Source of the DNA: Streptomyces sp. YPW6
GTDB lineage: Bacteria; Actinomycetota; Actinomycetes; Streptomycetales; Streptomycetaceae
Reading direction: 5' to 3'
DNA: 64,000 nt
Assembly (NCBI RefSeq): GCF_018866325.1
Contig: NZ_CP076457.1
Coordinates: 1,585,001 to 1,649,000 of the forward strand
The position numbers and the translations under genes are program-made. The notes under the pieces were generated by a model. That model was not told the DNA's origin. It did no database searches and saw only the letters and a program-made list of their open reading frames with translations. The first letter of the stretch is position 1. Each line of letters opens with the position of its first letter. Below are positions 35,323 to 43,264 of the stretch, one piece after another.

Positions 35323-36453
35323 TCAGCGCGCCCCGGCGGGCCCGCCCGGGTGGTGGATCGCCCCCGTCAGCTCCCCCAGCGGCCGTCCCGTGCCGCCCCA
35401 GCGGTGCTGGATGATCTCGGCGGCGATGGAGACCGCCGTCTCCTCCGGCGTACGGGCACCGAGGTCGAGACCCACGGGTGAGGCGAGGCGGGCCAGGGCG
35501 GCCTCGTCCGCGCCGGCCTCGCGCAGCCGGGCGAGCCGGTCGTGGTGGGTGCGGCGGCTGCCCATCACCCCGATGTACGCGGCGGGCGTGCGCAGGGCCG
35601 CGAGGAGCAGGGGGACGTCGAACTTCGGGTCGTGGGTGAGCACGCAGATCACCGTGCGGGCGTCGACCTCGGTGGACTCCAGGTAGGTGTGCGGCCAGGC
35701 GCGGACCACGGCGTCCGCCGTGGGGAAGCGTTCCCGGGTGGCGAAGGCGGGGCGTGCGTCGCAGACGGTGACCCGGTAGCCGAGGAACGCGCCGATGCGG
35801 GCGGTGGCGGCCGCGTGGTCGATCGCGCCGAAGACGAGCATGCGGGGCGGCGGGGCGTACGTCCGGACGAAGACGGCCACCTCCTGCATCCGGCGCTCGC
35901 CGTGCGCCCCGTACCACTGGGTCGCGGTGTGGCCCTGGGCCAGCAGTCCGCGGGCGTCGTCGGTGACGGCCGCGTCGAGCCCGGCCGAGCCGAGCGTGCC
36001 GGTGACGGGCCCGGCGTGGGAAGGCCGGACCACCAGGCGGGCGCCGCACTCCGCCGCACCGGACAGGACGGTCGCCTCGGCCACCGGCCGGTCCGCGGCG
36101 ATCAGGTCGAGCAGGGCGCCGAGATCCGCCAGTTCGGCCGCGGAGACGTAGGCGCGTACCAGGACCTCGATCGTGCCCCCGCACGTCAGCCCGACGCCGA
36201 ACGCCTCGTCGTCGCTGATCCCGTACGCCACCACCCGCGGCCCCGCCCCGGCGAGCACCTCGCGGGCGACCTCGTACAGATCGCCCTCGACGCAGCCCCC
36301 GGAGACGCTGCCCGCCACCGCGCCCGCCGCGTCGACGGCCATGACCGCGCCGGGGTCGCGGGGCGCGCTGCCGTGCACGGCGACGACGGTCGCCAGGGCG
36401 AGGGGGACGCCGTCGGCGCACCGGGCACGGAGGTCGGGCAGGATGTCGCGCAC
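35323..36453 (-). CDS. XdhC/CoxI-family protein
   Basis: A 376-residue protein. The N-terminal XdhC_CoxI domain carries GSVSGGCVEGDLYEVA (about 48-63) and the C-terminal half is a Rossmann fold (MLVFGAIDHAAATARIGAFL, about 205) with the family block YIGVMGSRRTHHDR (about 290). XdhC proteins help insert sulfurated molybdenum cofactor into xanthine dehydrogenase-type enzymes, but no such enzyme gene is in the window. Start GTG 36453. It stands alone between the ABC operon and ribF. Confidence 0.9.
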   Translation of the reverse strand: MRDILPDLRARCADGVPLALATVVAVHGSAPRDPGAVMAVDAAGAVAGSVSGGCVEGDLYEVAREVLAGAGPRVVAYGISDDEAFGVGLTCGGTIEVLVRAYVSAAELADLGALLDLIAADRPVAEATVLSGAAECGARLVVRPSHAGPVTGTLGSAGLDAAVTDDARGLLAQGHTATQWYGAHGERRMQEVAVFVRTYAPPPRMLVFGAIDHAAATARIGAFLGYRVTVCDARPAFATRERFPTADAVVRAWPHTYLESTEVDARTVICVLTHDPKFDVPLLLAALRTPAAYIGVMGSRRTHHDRLARLREAGADEAALARLASPVGLDLGARTPEETAVSIAAEIIQHRWGGTGRPLGELTGAIHHPGGPAGAR

Positions 36454-36470
36454 CCTGCCAGCATCCGTCG

Positions 36471-36497
36471 TCCCGGGGCGGGGCGCACTCCCCGGGA
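36471..36497 (-). terminator. Terminator after ribF
   Basis: Inverted repeat TCCCGGGG / CCCCGGGA starting five bases after the ribF stop codon and overlapping the upstream side of the XdhC gene start. Confidence 0.5.
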
Positions 36498-36501
36498 TAC
36501 G

Positions 36502-37458
36502 TCAGGGGGTGCGATCGTACGCGGCGGTCAGCTCGCTGCAGCGCTTCACATCGGCGGCCATGGCGACCAGCAGCTCGTCGATCGAGTCGAACTTCAGCAT
36601 GCCGCGGACGTAGGCGAGGAAGTCGACGGCGACGTGCAGCCCGTAGAGATCGAGGCCGACGCGGTCGATGGCGTACGCCTCCACCGTCCGCTCGGTGCCG
36701 TCGAACTGCGGGTTCGTCCCGACCGAGATCGCGGCGGGCATCGACTCGCCGTCCACCTCCAGCCAGCCGGCGTACACGCCGTCGGCGGGGATCGCGGTGT
36801 GCGGCAGGGTCTCGACGTTGGCCGTCGGGAAGCCCAGCTCCCGGCCGCGCTGCGCGCCGCGCACCACGATGCCCTCGACCCGGTGCGGGCGGCCGAGGAT
36901 CTCGGCGGCCCCGGCGACGTCGCCCTCGGCGATCAGGCGGCGGGTGAGCGTGGAGGAGAACGGCTGCCCGCCCCCCGCGTCGCCGGTGACGTAGAGGTCG
37001 ATGACCTCGACGGTGTAGTCGTAGGTGGCGCCCAGCTCGGTGAGCAGCGCGACGTTGCCCGCGGCCCGGTGGCCGAAGCGGAAGTTGGGGCCCTCGATGA
37101 CGGCCTTGGCGTGCAGGCGGTCGACGAGGACCTTCGCGATGAAGTCGGCGGGCGACAGCTTCGAGAACTCCGCGGTGAACGGCAGGACCAGCACCGCGTC
37201 CACGCCCAGCTTCGCCATCAGCTCCGCGCGGCGGTGGTGCGGGGCGAGCAGCGGCGGGTGGCTGCCGGGGCGGACGACCTCGCTGGGGTGCGGGTCGAAG
37301 GTGACGACGACCGACGGGATGCCCAGCTCACGGGCGCGCTCGACGGCCCGGCCGATGATCAGCTGGTGTCCGCGGTGCACGCCGTCGTAGGAGCCGATGG
37401 TGACGACGCTGCGTCCCCAGTCCTGGGGGATGTCCTCCAAGCCACGCCAGCGCTGCAC
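36502..37458 (-). CDS. ribF: Bifunctional riboflavin kinase / FAD synthetase
   Basis: RibF phosphorylates riboflavin to FMN and adenylylates FMN to FAD. The 318-residue protein has an N-terminal FAD-synthetase domain with TIGSYDGVHRGHQLII (about 24-39) and the EGPNFRFGHRAAGN block, and a C-terminal kinase domain with GRELGFPTANVE and NPQFDGTERTVEAY. Start GTG at 37456-37458 follows GAGGAG; the frame is open upstream only by chance. It is separated from the large upstream gene by 43 nt and followed by a hairpin. Confidence 0.95.
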   Translation of the reverse strand: MQRWRGLEDIPQDWGRSVVTIGSYDGVHRGHQLIIGRAVERARELGIPSVVVTFDPHPSEVVRPGSHPPLLAPHHRRAELMAKLGVDAVLVLPFTAEFSKLSPADFIAKVLVDRLHAKAVIEGPNFRFGHRAAGNVALLTELGATYDYTVEVIDLYVTGDAGGGQPFSSTLTRRLIAEGDVAGAAEILGRPHRVEGIVVRGAQRGRELGFPTANVETLPHTAIPADGVYAGWLEVDGESMPAAISVGTNPQFDGTERTVEAYAIDRVGLDLYGLHVAVDFLAYVRGMLKFDSIDELLVAMAADVKRCSELTAAYDRTP

Positions 37459-37501
37459 TGTGACCGCTCCTCGCCCGAACCTGTGTACGTGTGTCTGTCG
37501 A

Positions 37502-40500
37502 TTACGCAGGTCTAAGACTGCCATGCTCACGTCCCGCCGCCTGCATCGGCATCGGGATCGGCGGACGTGATGTCTCCAACGCCTCCACCGTGCGCCGGGC
37601 GCTCGGGCCCACGACGGCCGCCCACTCCTCGGGGGCCTCGGCCAGCCAGCGGATGACGAGGGCCGCGAAGCCGGGCACGTCGCGGGCGCACTCGACCAGG
37701 CCCCGGTCGAAGCGGGCGGCGCCTTCGGGGGTGCGGACCAGCAGCATGCCGGTGCGGTGGACGAGGGCGCGGGTCCGGATCTCGGCGCGGCGCTCGGCAC
37801 CCCGGGCGGCGGCCCGGAGCAGGGCTTCCAGCACGTCCGGGTTCCGGCCGGTGGTCTGCTCGAACTCCAGCAGGACCTCCAGCAACTCGGCCCGCAGCGG
37901 CCGGGAGTCCGCGCTGCCGGGCCCGGCGAGGACCGCGGCGAGCGCGGCGCGGACCGGGGGCGGTGCGGGGCGGTCCCGGAGCAGCCCGGTGACCAGGGGC
38001 AGCAGGAGGGCGCGGGCGGCGGGGCCGTGCTCCAGGCGGAGGTCGACGTACTCGGCGGCATGCGTGCCGTCGTCGGGGTGGGCGTCGATGTACTCCCGTA
38101 CGAGTCCGGCGACGTGCAGCGCGAGCGCGGGCGTGTCGAGGCCGGCCAGGGCCCGCAGCACCGGTCCCCCGCCGACGCCGGGGCGGGCGAGGCGGGCGCG
38201 GAGGGCGGCGAGGACCGCCTCCTGGTGGGAGGGGAACACCTCGGCGAGCAGTTCGACGGGCAGCCGGGGGTCTCCGGCGGCGAACGCGCGCAGGGTGTCG
38301 GGGAGGTGGCGGCGTCTGGACTTCGGGTCGCGGACGAGCAGGGTGCGGGCGGCGGCGTGCAGCTCGGTGTCCTCGGGACGCTCCAGCAGGATCCCGGCGG
38401 CGGAGCGCAGCAGGGCCCGGTCGCCCTCGGCGGTGACCCGCTGCTGGAGGAGCCCGGCGTAGCGGGCGGCGGCGGAGCGGCGGGCCGGGCGGTCCTCGTC
38501 GCGGGCCCAGCGCTCGACGGCGCGGCAGAGCGCGGTGGGCTCGTCCTCCGCGAGGGCTGCGAGCAGCTCCCCGGCGCGGGTGTGCGGGGTGGCGATCAGC
38601 GCGTCGGTGAGTCCGTCGAGGTCCAGCTCGCGGCGGGCGTACAGCAGGGCCTGCGCGGCGGCGGCGACGGTGGGGCGCAGGGGTACGTCCGGCGCGTCGG
38701 GGCCCACGAGCAGCGGGCGTTCGTCGGTGAACCAGCGGCACAGCAGCGGCTGGACGGCCGGTGCGTCGAGGGCCAGGCGGTGGGCGACCGCGTCCAGATA
38801 GCGTTCGTCGCCGTCGGTGCGGGGCAGCCCGTCGGCGGGCACCAGGCGGCGCAGCAGGTCGATCCGGTCCTCCTCGGGCAGCCGGAGCCGCCGCCAGAAC
38901 CAGGGCCCGAACTCGCCGTACGCCCCGAGGTCCCCGGGTCCTTCGGGGGCGGCGGAGCGGCGGGTGATGCGCCCGGCGAGGACCCGCAGGACACCGAGGT
39001 ACGGGCGGGCGTCGGGCACCCGCAGGAGGCTGCCGCCCAGCAGGTGGGCCGCCCACCAGGCGGCGTCCTCGTCGCGCGGGCCCTCGTCGGTCCAGAGCCG
39101 GTCCAGCGCCTCGATGAGGTCGGCCATCCGGTGCGCGAGGGCGGCGGTGCCCTGACGGCGGCCGAGAAGCACCATCGCCTGGATCACCGGCCCGATGCGG
39201 TGCCGGGGCACGGGCAGGCTGCGGGGTTCACCGGAGGCGTGCGTCTGCGGGGTGCGGTCCGGGGCGCCGCTCCCCCGGTGCCAGCGGTGCACGAGGGAGC
39301 GCAGGGCCGCGTCGAGGTCGAGGTGGGCGCCCTGTACCCAGTCGCCGAGCTCCTCGTGGGCGAAGCGGTAGCCCGCACCGGCGGGGACGAGGAGTCCTTC
39401 GGTGAGCACGGCGGAGGCCCAGCCGGTGCGCCAGGGGAAGATCTCCTCGAACGCCGCCCGGTCCAGCTCGCCCTGGCCCGGGCCCAGACAGCGGCGGGCC
39501 GCCTCGTGGACCTGGCCCGCCACCCGGGCGGCCAGCCGGCGCACGGCCGCGCCGCGGGGCTGTTCGTCGGCGGCGGCCGCGATCCGGACGGCGGCGCGCA
39601 CGCACAGCAGGTCGAGGTGGGCGCCGAAGACGTCCTCGGTGTCGGGACGGCCCGGCACACCGGGCGGCAGCGCGGCGCGGACCTCGGCGAGGAGCCGCAG
39701 GGTCAGCGGGTGCCGGTCGTGGCCGGGGGCCAGAGCGGTGGACGGGATGCCGTAGGCCTCCTTGGCGCTTTCGGCCTGCTCGGGGGTGAGGTCGCCGAGC
39801 CGCAGGGCGGGCGGCAGCCGTCGGGCGGGGCGGTGCGGGAGGTGCAGCACGTCCCGGGGCCAGAGGGCGCCCGCGGTCTCCCAGTGCTCGGGGCGGCAGG
39901 CGACGACGAGCCGGGCCGTGTGCTCGCGGAGCCAGCCGAGGGTGCCGCGCGTCCAGTCGGCCAGCCGGTGGGCGAGCAGCGGAGGCATCTCCTCGGGGCC
40001 GTCGAGGACCACCAGCAGCGGGCGGCCGGCGTCGGCGGCGAGCTTGGCGACGCGCTCGGGGGTGGCCGTGCTCATGTCGCCGCGGGCTCCCGCCGCGGTG
40101 ACGATCCGGGCGGAGCGGGTGAGCGTGCGGCCCGCGGCGTCGGCGAGCGAGGTGTCCTCGGCCAGCAGGTCCGCGCCGCGCAGCCAGAGCGTGGGGGCGG
40201 GCGCTGCGCCGTCGGCCCGGCGGGCTGCGAGGGCGGCCAGCTCGGTGGTGCGGCCGGTGCCGGGGGCGCCGACGAGGCCGAGGACCAGGCCCGTACCGGC
40301 GGCGAAGGCGGCCAGCTCGGCGTGGACGTCCGTGCGCTCGACCGGTTCGGTGCGGGCCTCGGGGCCGTCCGCGGAGCCGACGGAGGTGGCGGTGAGCTGG
40401 AGGGCCCCGGCGAGGTTGAGGTGGGGGCCGTAGGCGGGGGCGACGGCGGCGTTGCGCCGGAGCAGGGCGTCCAGGGTGTCGTCCGTGCCCCGGGGGATCG

Positions 40501-41053
40501 GGAGGGCCAGGCCGGCGGCCTCGTGGGGGGCCGTGAGGGCGGTGCTGAGGATGCCGAGGACCGCGCCGGTGGCCGGGTCGGTGACCGGGCCGCCGATGGC
40601 CGCGCCGCCGGAGCGCAGGGCGTCGCGCCCGTCGGTGCCCAGGGCGAGATCCAGGGCCGCGGGGACCGGGTGGCCGACGCCGTCCGGTGCGGTGTACGTG
40701 GCGGGGGTGGTGCCGAGCACGCGGGCCTCGCGCCGTCCGTGGGCGGCGATGTCCACGTAGCCGCCGGGCTCGGCGCGGTCGCGCCCGGCGATGGGCAGCG
40801 GTTCGGCGTCGAGGGCGTCGGGTCCCCCGGTGCGCAGGAGGGCGAGGCCGAGGGCGGGCAGGGCGGTGATGTCGTCGGGGACGACACGGCAGGTGCGCCC
40901 GCCGGTGCCGTGCAGGAGGAGCGGGCCCGGGGCGATGACGGCCTGATGGGCGGTGACGACCGTGCCGCGCCCGTCCGCGACGAATCCCGTCCCTCGCGGC
41001 CGGCCGGCCTGATCGCAGATCTTCACCAGCTTCGACCGGTCCCCACTGCCCAT
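37502..41053 (-). CDS. Degenerate trypsin-like domain fused to STAND-type NTPase with helical repeats
   Basis: Encodes 1183 residues. Residues about 1-190 follow a trypsin fold: GTGFVADGRGTVVTAHQAV keeps the histidine, but the aspartate position of DLALLR is glycine (LGLALLRT) and GNSGGPV reads GAAIGGPV, so the catalytic serine is isoleucine. Residues about 235-400 hold a P-loop NTPase with Walker A GAPGTGRTTEL and Walker B LLVVLDGPEEMP, as in STAND/NACHT ATPases. The remaining about 700 residues are Leu/Ala/Arg-rich helices resembling HEAT/TPR-like repeats. Likely an inactive-protease sensor with a signalling NTPase; role unknown. It lies between ribF and truB, isolated from truB by three hairpins. 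Confidence 0.85.
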   Translation of the reverse strand: MGSGDRSKLVKICDQAGRPRGTGFVADGRGTVVTAHQAVIAPGPLLLHGTGGRTCRVVPDDITALPALGLALLRTGGPDALDAEPLPIAGRDRAEPGGYVDIAAHGRREARVLGTTPATYTAPDGVGHPVPAALDLALGTDGRDALRSGGAAIGGPVTDPATGAVLGILSTALTAPHEAAGLALPIPRGTDDTLDALLRRNAAVAPAYGPHLNLAGALQLTATSVGSADGPEARTEPVERTDVHAELAAFAAGTGLVLGLVGAPGTGRTTELAALAARRADGAAPAPTLWLRGADLLAEDTSLADAAGRTLTRSARIVTAAGARGDMSTATPERVAKLAADAGRPLLVVLDGPEEMPPLLAHRLADWTRGTLGWLREHTARLVVACRPEHWETAGALWPRDVLHLPHRPARRLPPALRLGDLTPEQAESAKEAYGIPSTALAPGHDRHPLTLRLLAEVRAALPPGVPGRPDTEDVFGAHLDLLCVRAAVRIAAAADEQPRGAAVRRLAARVAGQVHEAARRCLGPGQGELDRAAFEEIFPWRTGWASAVLTEGLLVPAGAGYRFAHEELGDWVQGAHLDLDAALRSLVHRWHRGSGAPDRTPQTHASGEPRSLPVPRHRIGPVIQAMVLLGRRQGTAALAHRMADLIEALDRLWTDEGPRDEDAAWWAAHLLGGSLLRVPDARPYLGVLRVLAGRITRRSAAPEGPGDLGAYGEFGPWFWRRLRLPEEDRIDLLRRLVPADGLPRTDGDERYLDAVAHRLALDAPAVQPLLCRWFTDERPLLVGPDAPDVPLRPTVAAAAQALLYARRELDLDGLTDALIATPHTRAGELLAALAEDEPTALCRAVERWARDEDRPARRSAAARYAGLLQQRVTAEGDRALLRSAAGILLERPEDTELHAAARTLLVRDPKSRRRHLPDTLRAFAAGDPRLPVELLAEVFPSHQEAVLAALRARLARPGVGGGPVLRALAGLDTPALALHVAGLVREYIDAHPDDGTHAAEYVDLRLEHGPAARALLLPLVTGLLRDRPAPPPVRAALAAVLAGPGSADSRPLRAELLEVLLEFEQTTGRNPDVLEALLRAAARGAERRAEIRTRALVHRTGMLLVRTPEGAARFDRGLVECARDVPGFAALVIRWLAEAPEEWAAVVGPSARRTVEALETSRPPIPMPMQAAGREHGSLRPA

Positions 41054-41202
41054 GGTCCGACCGTAGGCCGCCGGTGATCGCCCGGAGCGCGCGGACGGGG
41101 AAAGCGCCCCCCGCGCCCCCGTTGTTCACTCCGAGCGCCCGTCCAATGGGGTGAATAGGCGTGTCCTCCCGGGAGCAGGGATGGTGCCGGGGAGGGGAAA
41201 GG

Positions 41203-41240
41203 GTGGAGCGGGCGCCGATGGGGGGTGGTGCCCGCTCCAC
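41203..41240 (-). terminator. Third hairpin downstream of truB
   Basis: Perfect 11-bp inverted repeat GTGGAGCGGGC / GCCCGCTCCAC with a 16-nt loop, the farthest of three consecutive hairpins after truB. Confidence 0.6.
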
Positions 41241-41249
41241 GACGGACGG

Positions 41250-41283
41250 CCGACGCGCCGGCAGCAGGCTGTCGGCGCGTCGG
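41250..41283 (-). terminator. Second hairpin downstream of truB
   Basis: Perfect 10-bp inverted repeat CCGACGCGCC / GGCGCGTCGG with a 14-nt loop. Confidence 0.65.
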
Positions 41284-41295
41284 AAACCGCTGGTC

Positions 41296-41316
41296 GGCGC
41301 GTCCGGCGGACGCGCC
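41296..41316 (-). terminator. First hairpin downstream of truB
   Basis: Perfect 9-bp inverted repeat GGCGCGTCC / GGACGCGCC with a three-base loop, six bases past the truB stop codon. Confidence 0.6.
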
Positions 41317-41321
41317 CCCGG

Positions 41322-42278
41322 TCAGGCGAAGACGGCGAGGCTCTTGGCCTTGCCCTTCTCCTCCTCGACGAGCACGAGGAACGCGCCGTCGGGCCCGAAG
41401 ACCGCGACCGGCCCCGGCGGGTGGGCCGGCATGTCCAGCCGTACGCCGTTGAGCAGCAGCCTGGCGCGCTTCTCGTCGACGTCCCAGCGGGGGAAGGCCG
41501 CGTTCGCCGCTTCGGCGACCGGCATCACGGTCAGCTCCTCCTGGTGCTGGTCCAGGGTGCGGGCCGCGTCCAGGCCGTAGGGGCCGACCCGGGTACGGCG
41601 CAGCGCGGTCAGATGGCCGCCCACGCCGAGCCCGGCGCCGAGGTCGCGGGCCAGCGCCCGGATGTACGTCCCCGAGGAGCAGACGACGGAGACGACCAGG
41701 TCGAGGACGGGGGTGCCGTCCTCGGCGACCGCCTCGCGGACGTCGTAGACGCGGAAGGAGGACACGGTCACCGGGCGTGCCGGGATCTCGAACTCCTCGC
41801 CGCCGCGCACCCGCGCGTAGGACCGCTTGCCGTCGATCTTGATGGCGCTGACCTTGGACGGTACCTGCATGATCGCGCCGGTCAGCGCGGCCACCCCGGC
41901 GTCGATGCCCTCCCGGGTCACCCGGGAGGCGTCGGTCGACGAGGTGATCTCGCCCTCGGCGTCGTCGGTGACCGTGTCCTGGCCGAGCCGGATCGTGCCG
42001 AGATACTCCTTCTCGGTCAGGGCGAGGTGGCCCAGGAGCTTGGTGGCCCGCTGGACCCCGAGCACCAGGACTCCGGTGGCCATCGGGTCCAGCGTGCCGG
42101 CGTGGCCGACGCGTCGCGTACGGGCGATGCCGCGCATCTTGGCGACGACGTCGTGCGAAGTGAAGCCGGACGGCTTGTCGACGATGACAAGTCCGTCCTC
42201 CCGTCGCCCGCCACCGCCCTTGTCCGAGGTCACTTCGCTCCCACTGTCATCATGCGGAGTGGTGGTCTGCTCGGTCAT
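41322..42278 (-). CDS. truB: tRNA pseudouridine(55) synthase
   Basis: TruB converts U55 in the T loop of tRNAs to pseudouridine. The 318-residue protein shows the catalytic motif [12 protein letters not shown] (Asp near residue 64), the KPSGFTSHD block and [11 protein letters not shown] short Ser/Asp-rich N-terminal arm precedes the domain. Start ATG 42278 overlaps the rbfA stop. Last gene of the nusA-infB-rbfA-truB translation operon. Confidence 0.96.
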   Translation of the reverse strand: MTEQTTTPHDDSGSEVTSDKGGGGRREDGLVIVDKPSGFTSHDVVAKMRGIARTRRVGHAGTLDPMATGVLVLGVQRATKLLGHLALTEKEYLGTIRLGQDTVTDDAEGEITSSTDASRVTREGIDAGVAALTGAIMQVPSKVSAIKIDGKRSYARVRGGEEFEIPARPVTVSSFRVYDVREAVAEDGTPVLDLVVSVVCSSGTYIRALARDLGAGLGVGGHLTALRRTRVGPYGLDAARTLDQHQEELTVMPVAEAANAAFPRWDVDEKRARLLLNGVRLDMPAHPPGPVAVFGPDGAFLVLVEEEKGKAKSLAVFA

Positions 42279-42757
42279 GCGGAGGCGGGGCCCTCGTTCT
42301 TGTCGGTCGAGCCGGGGGTGTCCGCCTCGTCGTCCTCGTCCTCGGGCTTGCGGTACGGGTCGGCCTCACCGGCGTACGTCGCTCCGGTGGAGACCTGGCG
42401 CACCTCCGCGTCCCTGGCCCGCGCCTTGTCGAGGAGATCCTCGATGGTGCGGGCGTTGTCCGGGAGGGCGTCCGGCACGAAGGCCAGGGTCGGCGTGAAC
42501 CGGACCCCGGTCTGCCGGCCGACCTCGGAGCGCAGCACGCCCTTGGCGCTCTCCAGCGCGGCCGCGGAGGCCGCGCGCTCCTCGTCGTCGCCGTAGACCG
42601 TGTAGAAGACCGTGGCCTCCCGCAGGTCGCCGGTGACCCGGGCGTCCGTGATCGTCACGAATCCCAGCCGCGGATCCTTGATTCGCCGGTCCAGGGTCTC
42701 CGCGACCACGACCTGGATGCGATCGGCCAGCTTGCGGGCCCGCGCGTTGTCGGTCAC
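42275..42757 (-). CDS. rbfA: 30S ribosome-binding factor A
   Basis: RbfA helps late 30S subunit maturation and 16S 5'-end processing. The 160-residue protein has the KH-like fold with [19 protein letters not shown] and the YTVYGDDEE strand, plus an actinobacterial acidic C-terminal tail. Start GTG at 42755-42757. It overlaps truB by four bases (ATGA). Confidence 0.95.
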   Translation of the reverse strand: MTDNARARKLADRIQVVVAETLDRRIKDPRLGFVTITDARVTGDLREATVFYTVYGDDEERAASAAALESAKGVLRSEVGRQTGVRFTPTLAFVPDALPDNARTIEDLLDKARARDAEVRQVSTGATYAGEADPYRKPEDEDDEADTPGSTDKNEGPASA

Positions 42758-42793
42758 CGGTCCGTCACTCTTCCTTCTGATTTCGCTCGACTG

Positions 42794-43087
42794 TCAGTCT
42801 TCGTCACTGTGCAGCCGCCGTCTGACCGACAGCAGCTCCACCTCGGGGCGTCCCGCGACCAGCCGCTCGCAGCGGTCCAGCACGTCCGTGAGGTGTCCGG
42901 TGTCACCGGAGACCACGGCAAGGCCGATCTCGGCCCTGCGGTGGAGATTCTGCCCGCCGGTCTCGGCCGCGCTCACCGCGAACTTGCGTTGGAGTTCGGC
43001 GACGATCGGGCGGACGACGGAACGCTTCTCCTTCAACGACCGTACGTCGCCGAGGAGCAGATCGAAGGACAGGGTCCCCACATACAT
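42794..43087 (-). CDS. DUF503 (YlxP-like) protein
   Basis: A 97-residue protein matching DUF503/YlxP: MYVGTLSFDLLLGDVRSLKEKRS at the start and a VVSGDTGHLTDVLDRCERLV middle. Members lie between infB and rbfA in many Gram-positive genomes; a ribosome-related role is suspected but not established. Start ATG at 43085-43087; the frame upstream is open but unlike the family. No strong ribosome site is evident. Confidence 0.9.
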   Translation of the reverse strand: MYVGTLSFDLLLGDVRSLKEKRSVVRPIVAELQRKFAVSAAETGGQNLHRRAEIGLAVVSGDTGHLTDVLDRCERLVAGRPEVELLSVRRRLHSDED

Positions 43088-43219
43088 GTGTGTCCGGATG
43101 TCCCGCCGGTTCGGGTTCGTGCCCCGCCAGAGCTTGCCGGGGACATCCAAACCGTACCGGAACGGCCGGAGCCGATCGACGGAAATACGACCCGTCGACC
43201 GGCCCCGACCGTGGTGGCC

Positions 43220-43247
43220 GGGTTCCGGGAGCAAGCGCCCGGAACCC
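43220..43247 (-). terminator. Hairpin after infB
   Basis: Perfect 10-bp inverted repeat GGGTTCCGGG / CCCGGAACCC with an 8-nt loop, 18 nt after the infB stop. Could be a partial terminator or processing stem within the operon. Confidence 0.6.
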
Positions 43248-43264
43248 CGCCGCATCCCCGCGGA

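Noticed and set aside
37502..41053. Calling this gene an active serine protease
   Set aside because: Two of the three triad residues are replaced, so only a trypsin-like fold is claimed.
37757..41077. An 1106-codon plus-strand frame opposite the pseudo-trypsin/STAND gene
   Set aside because: Gly/Gln/Val-rich antisense frame with no recognisable domain; the minus-strand gene has clear motifs.
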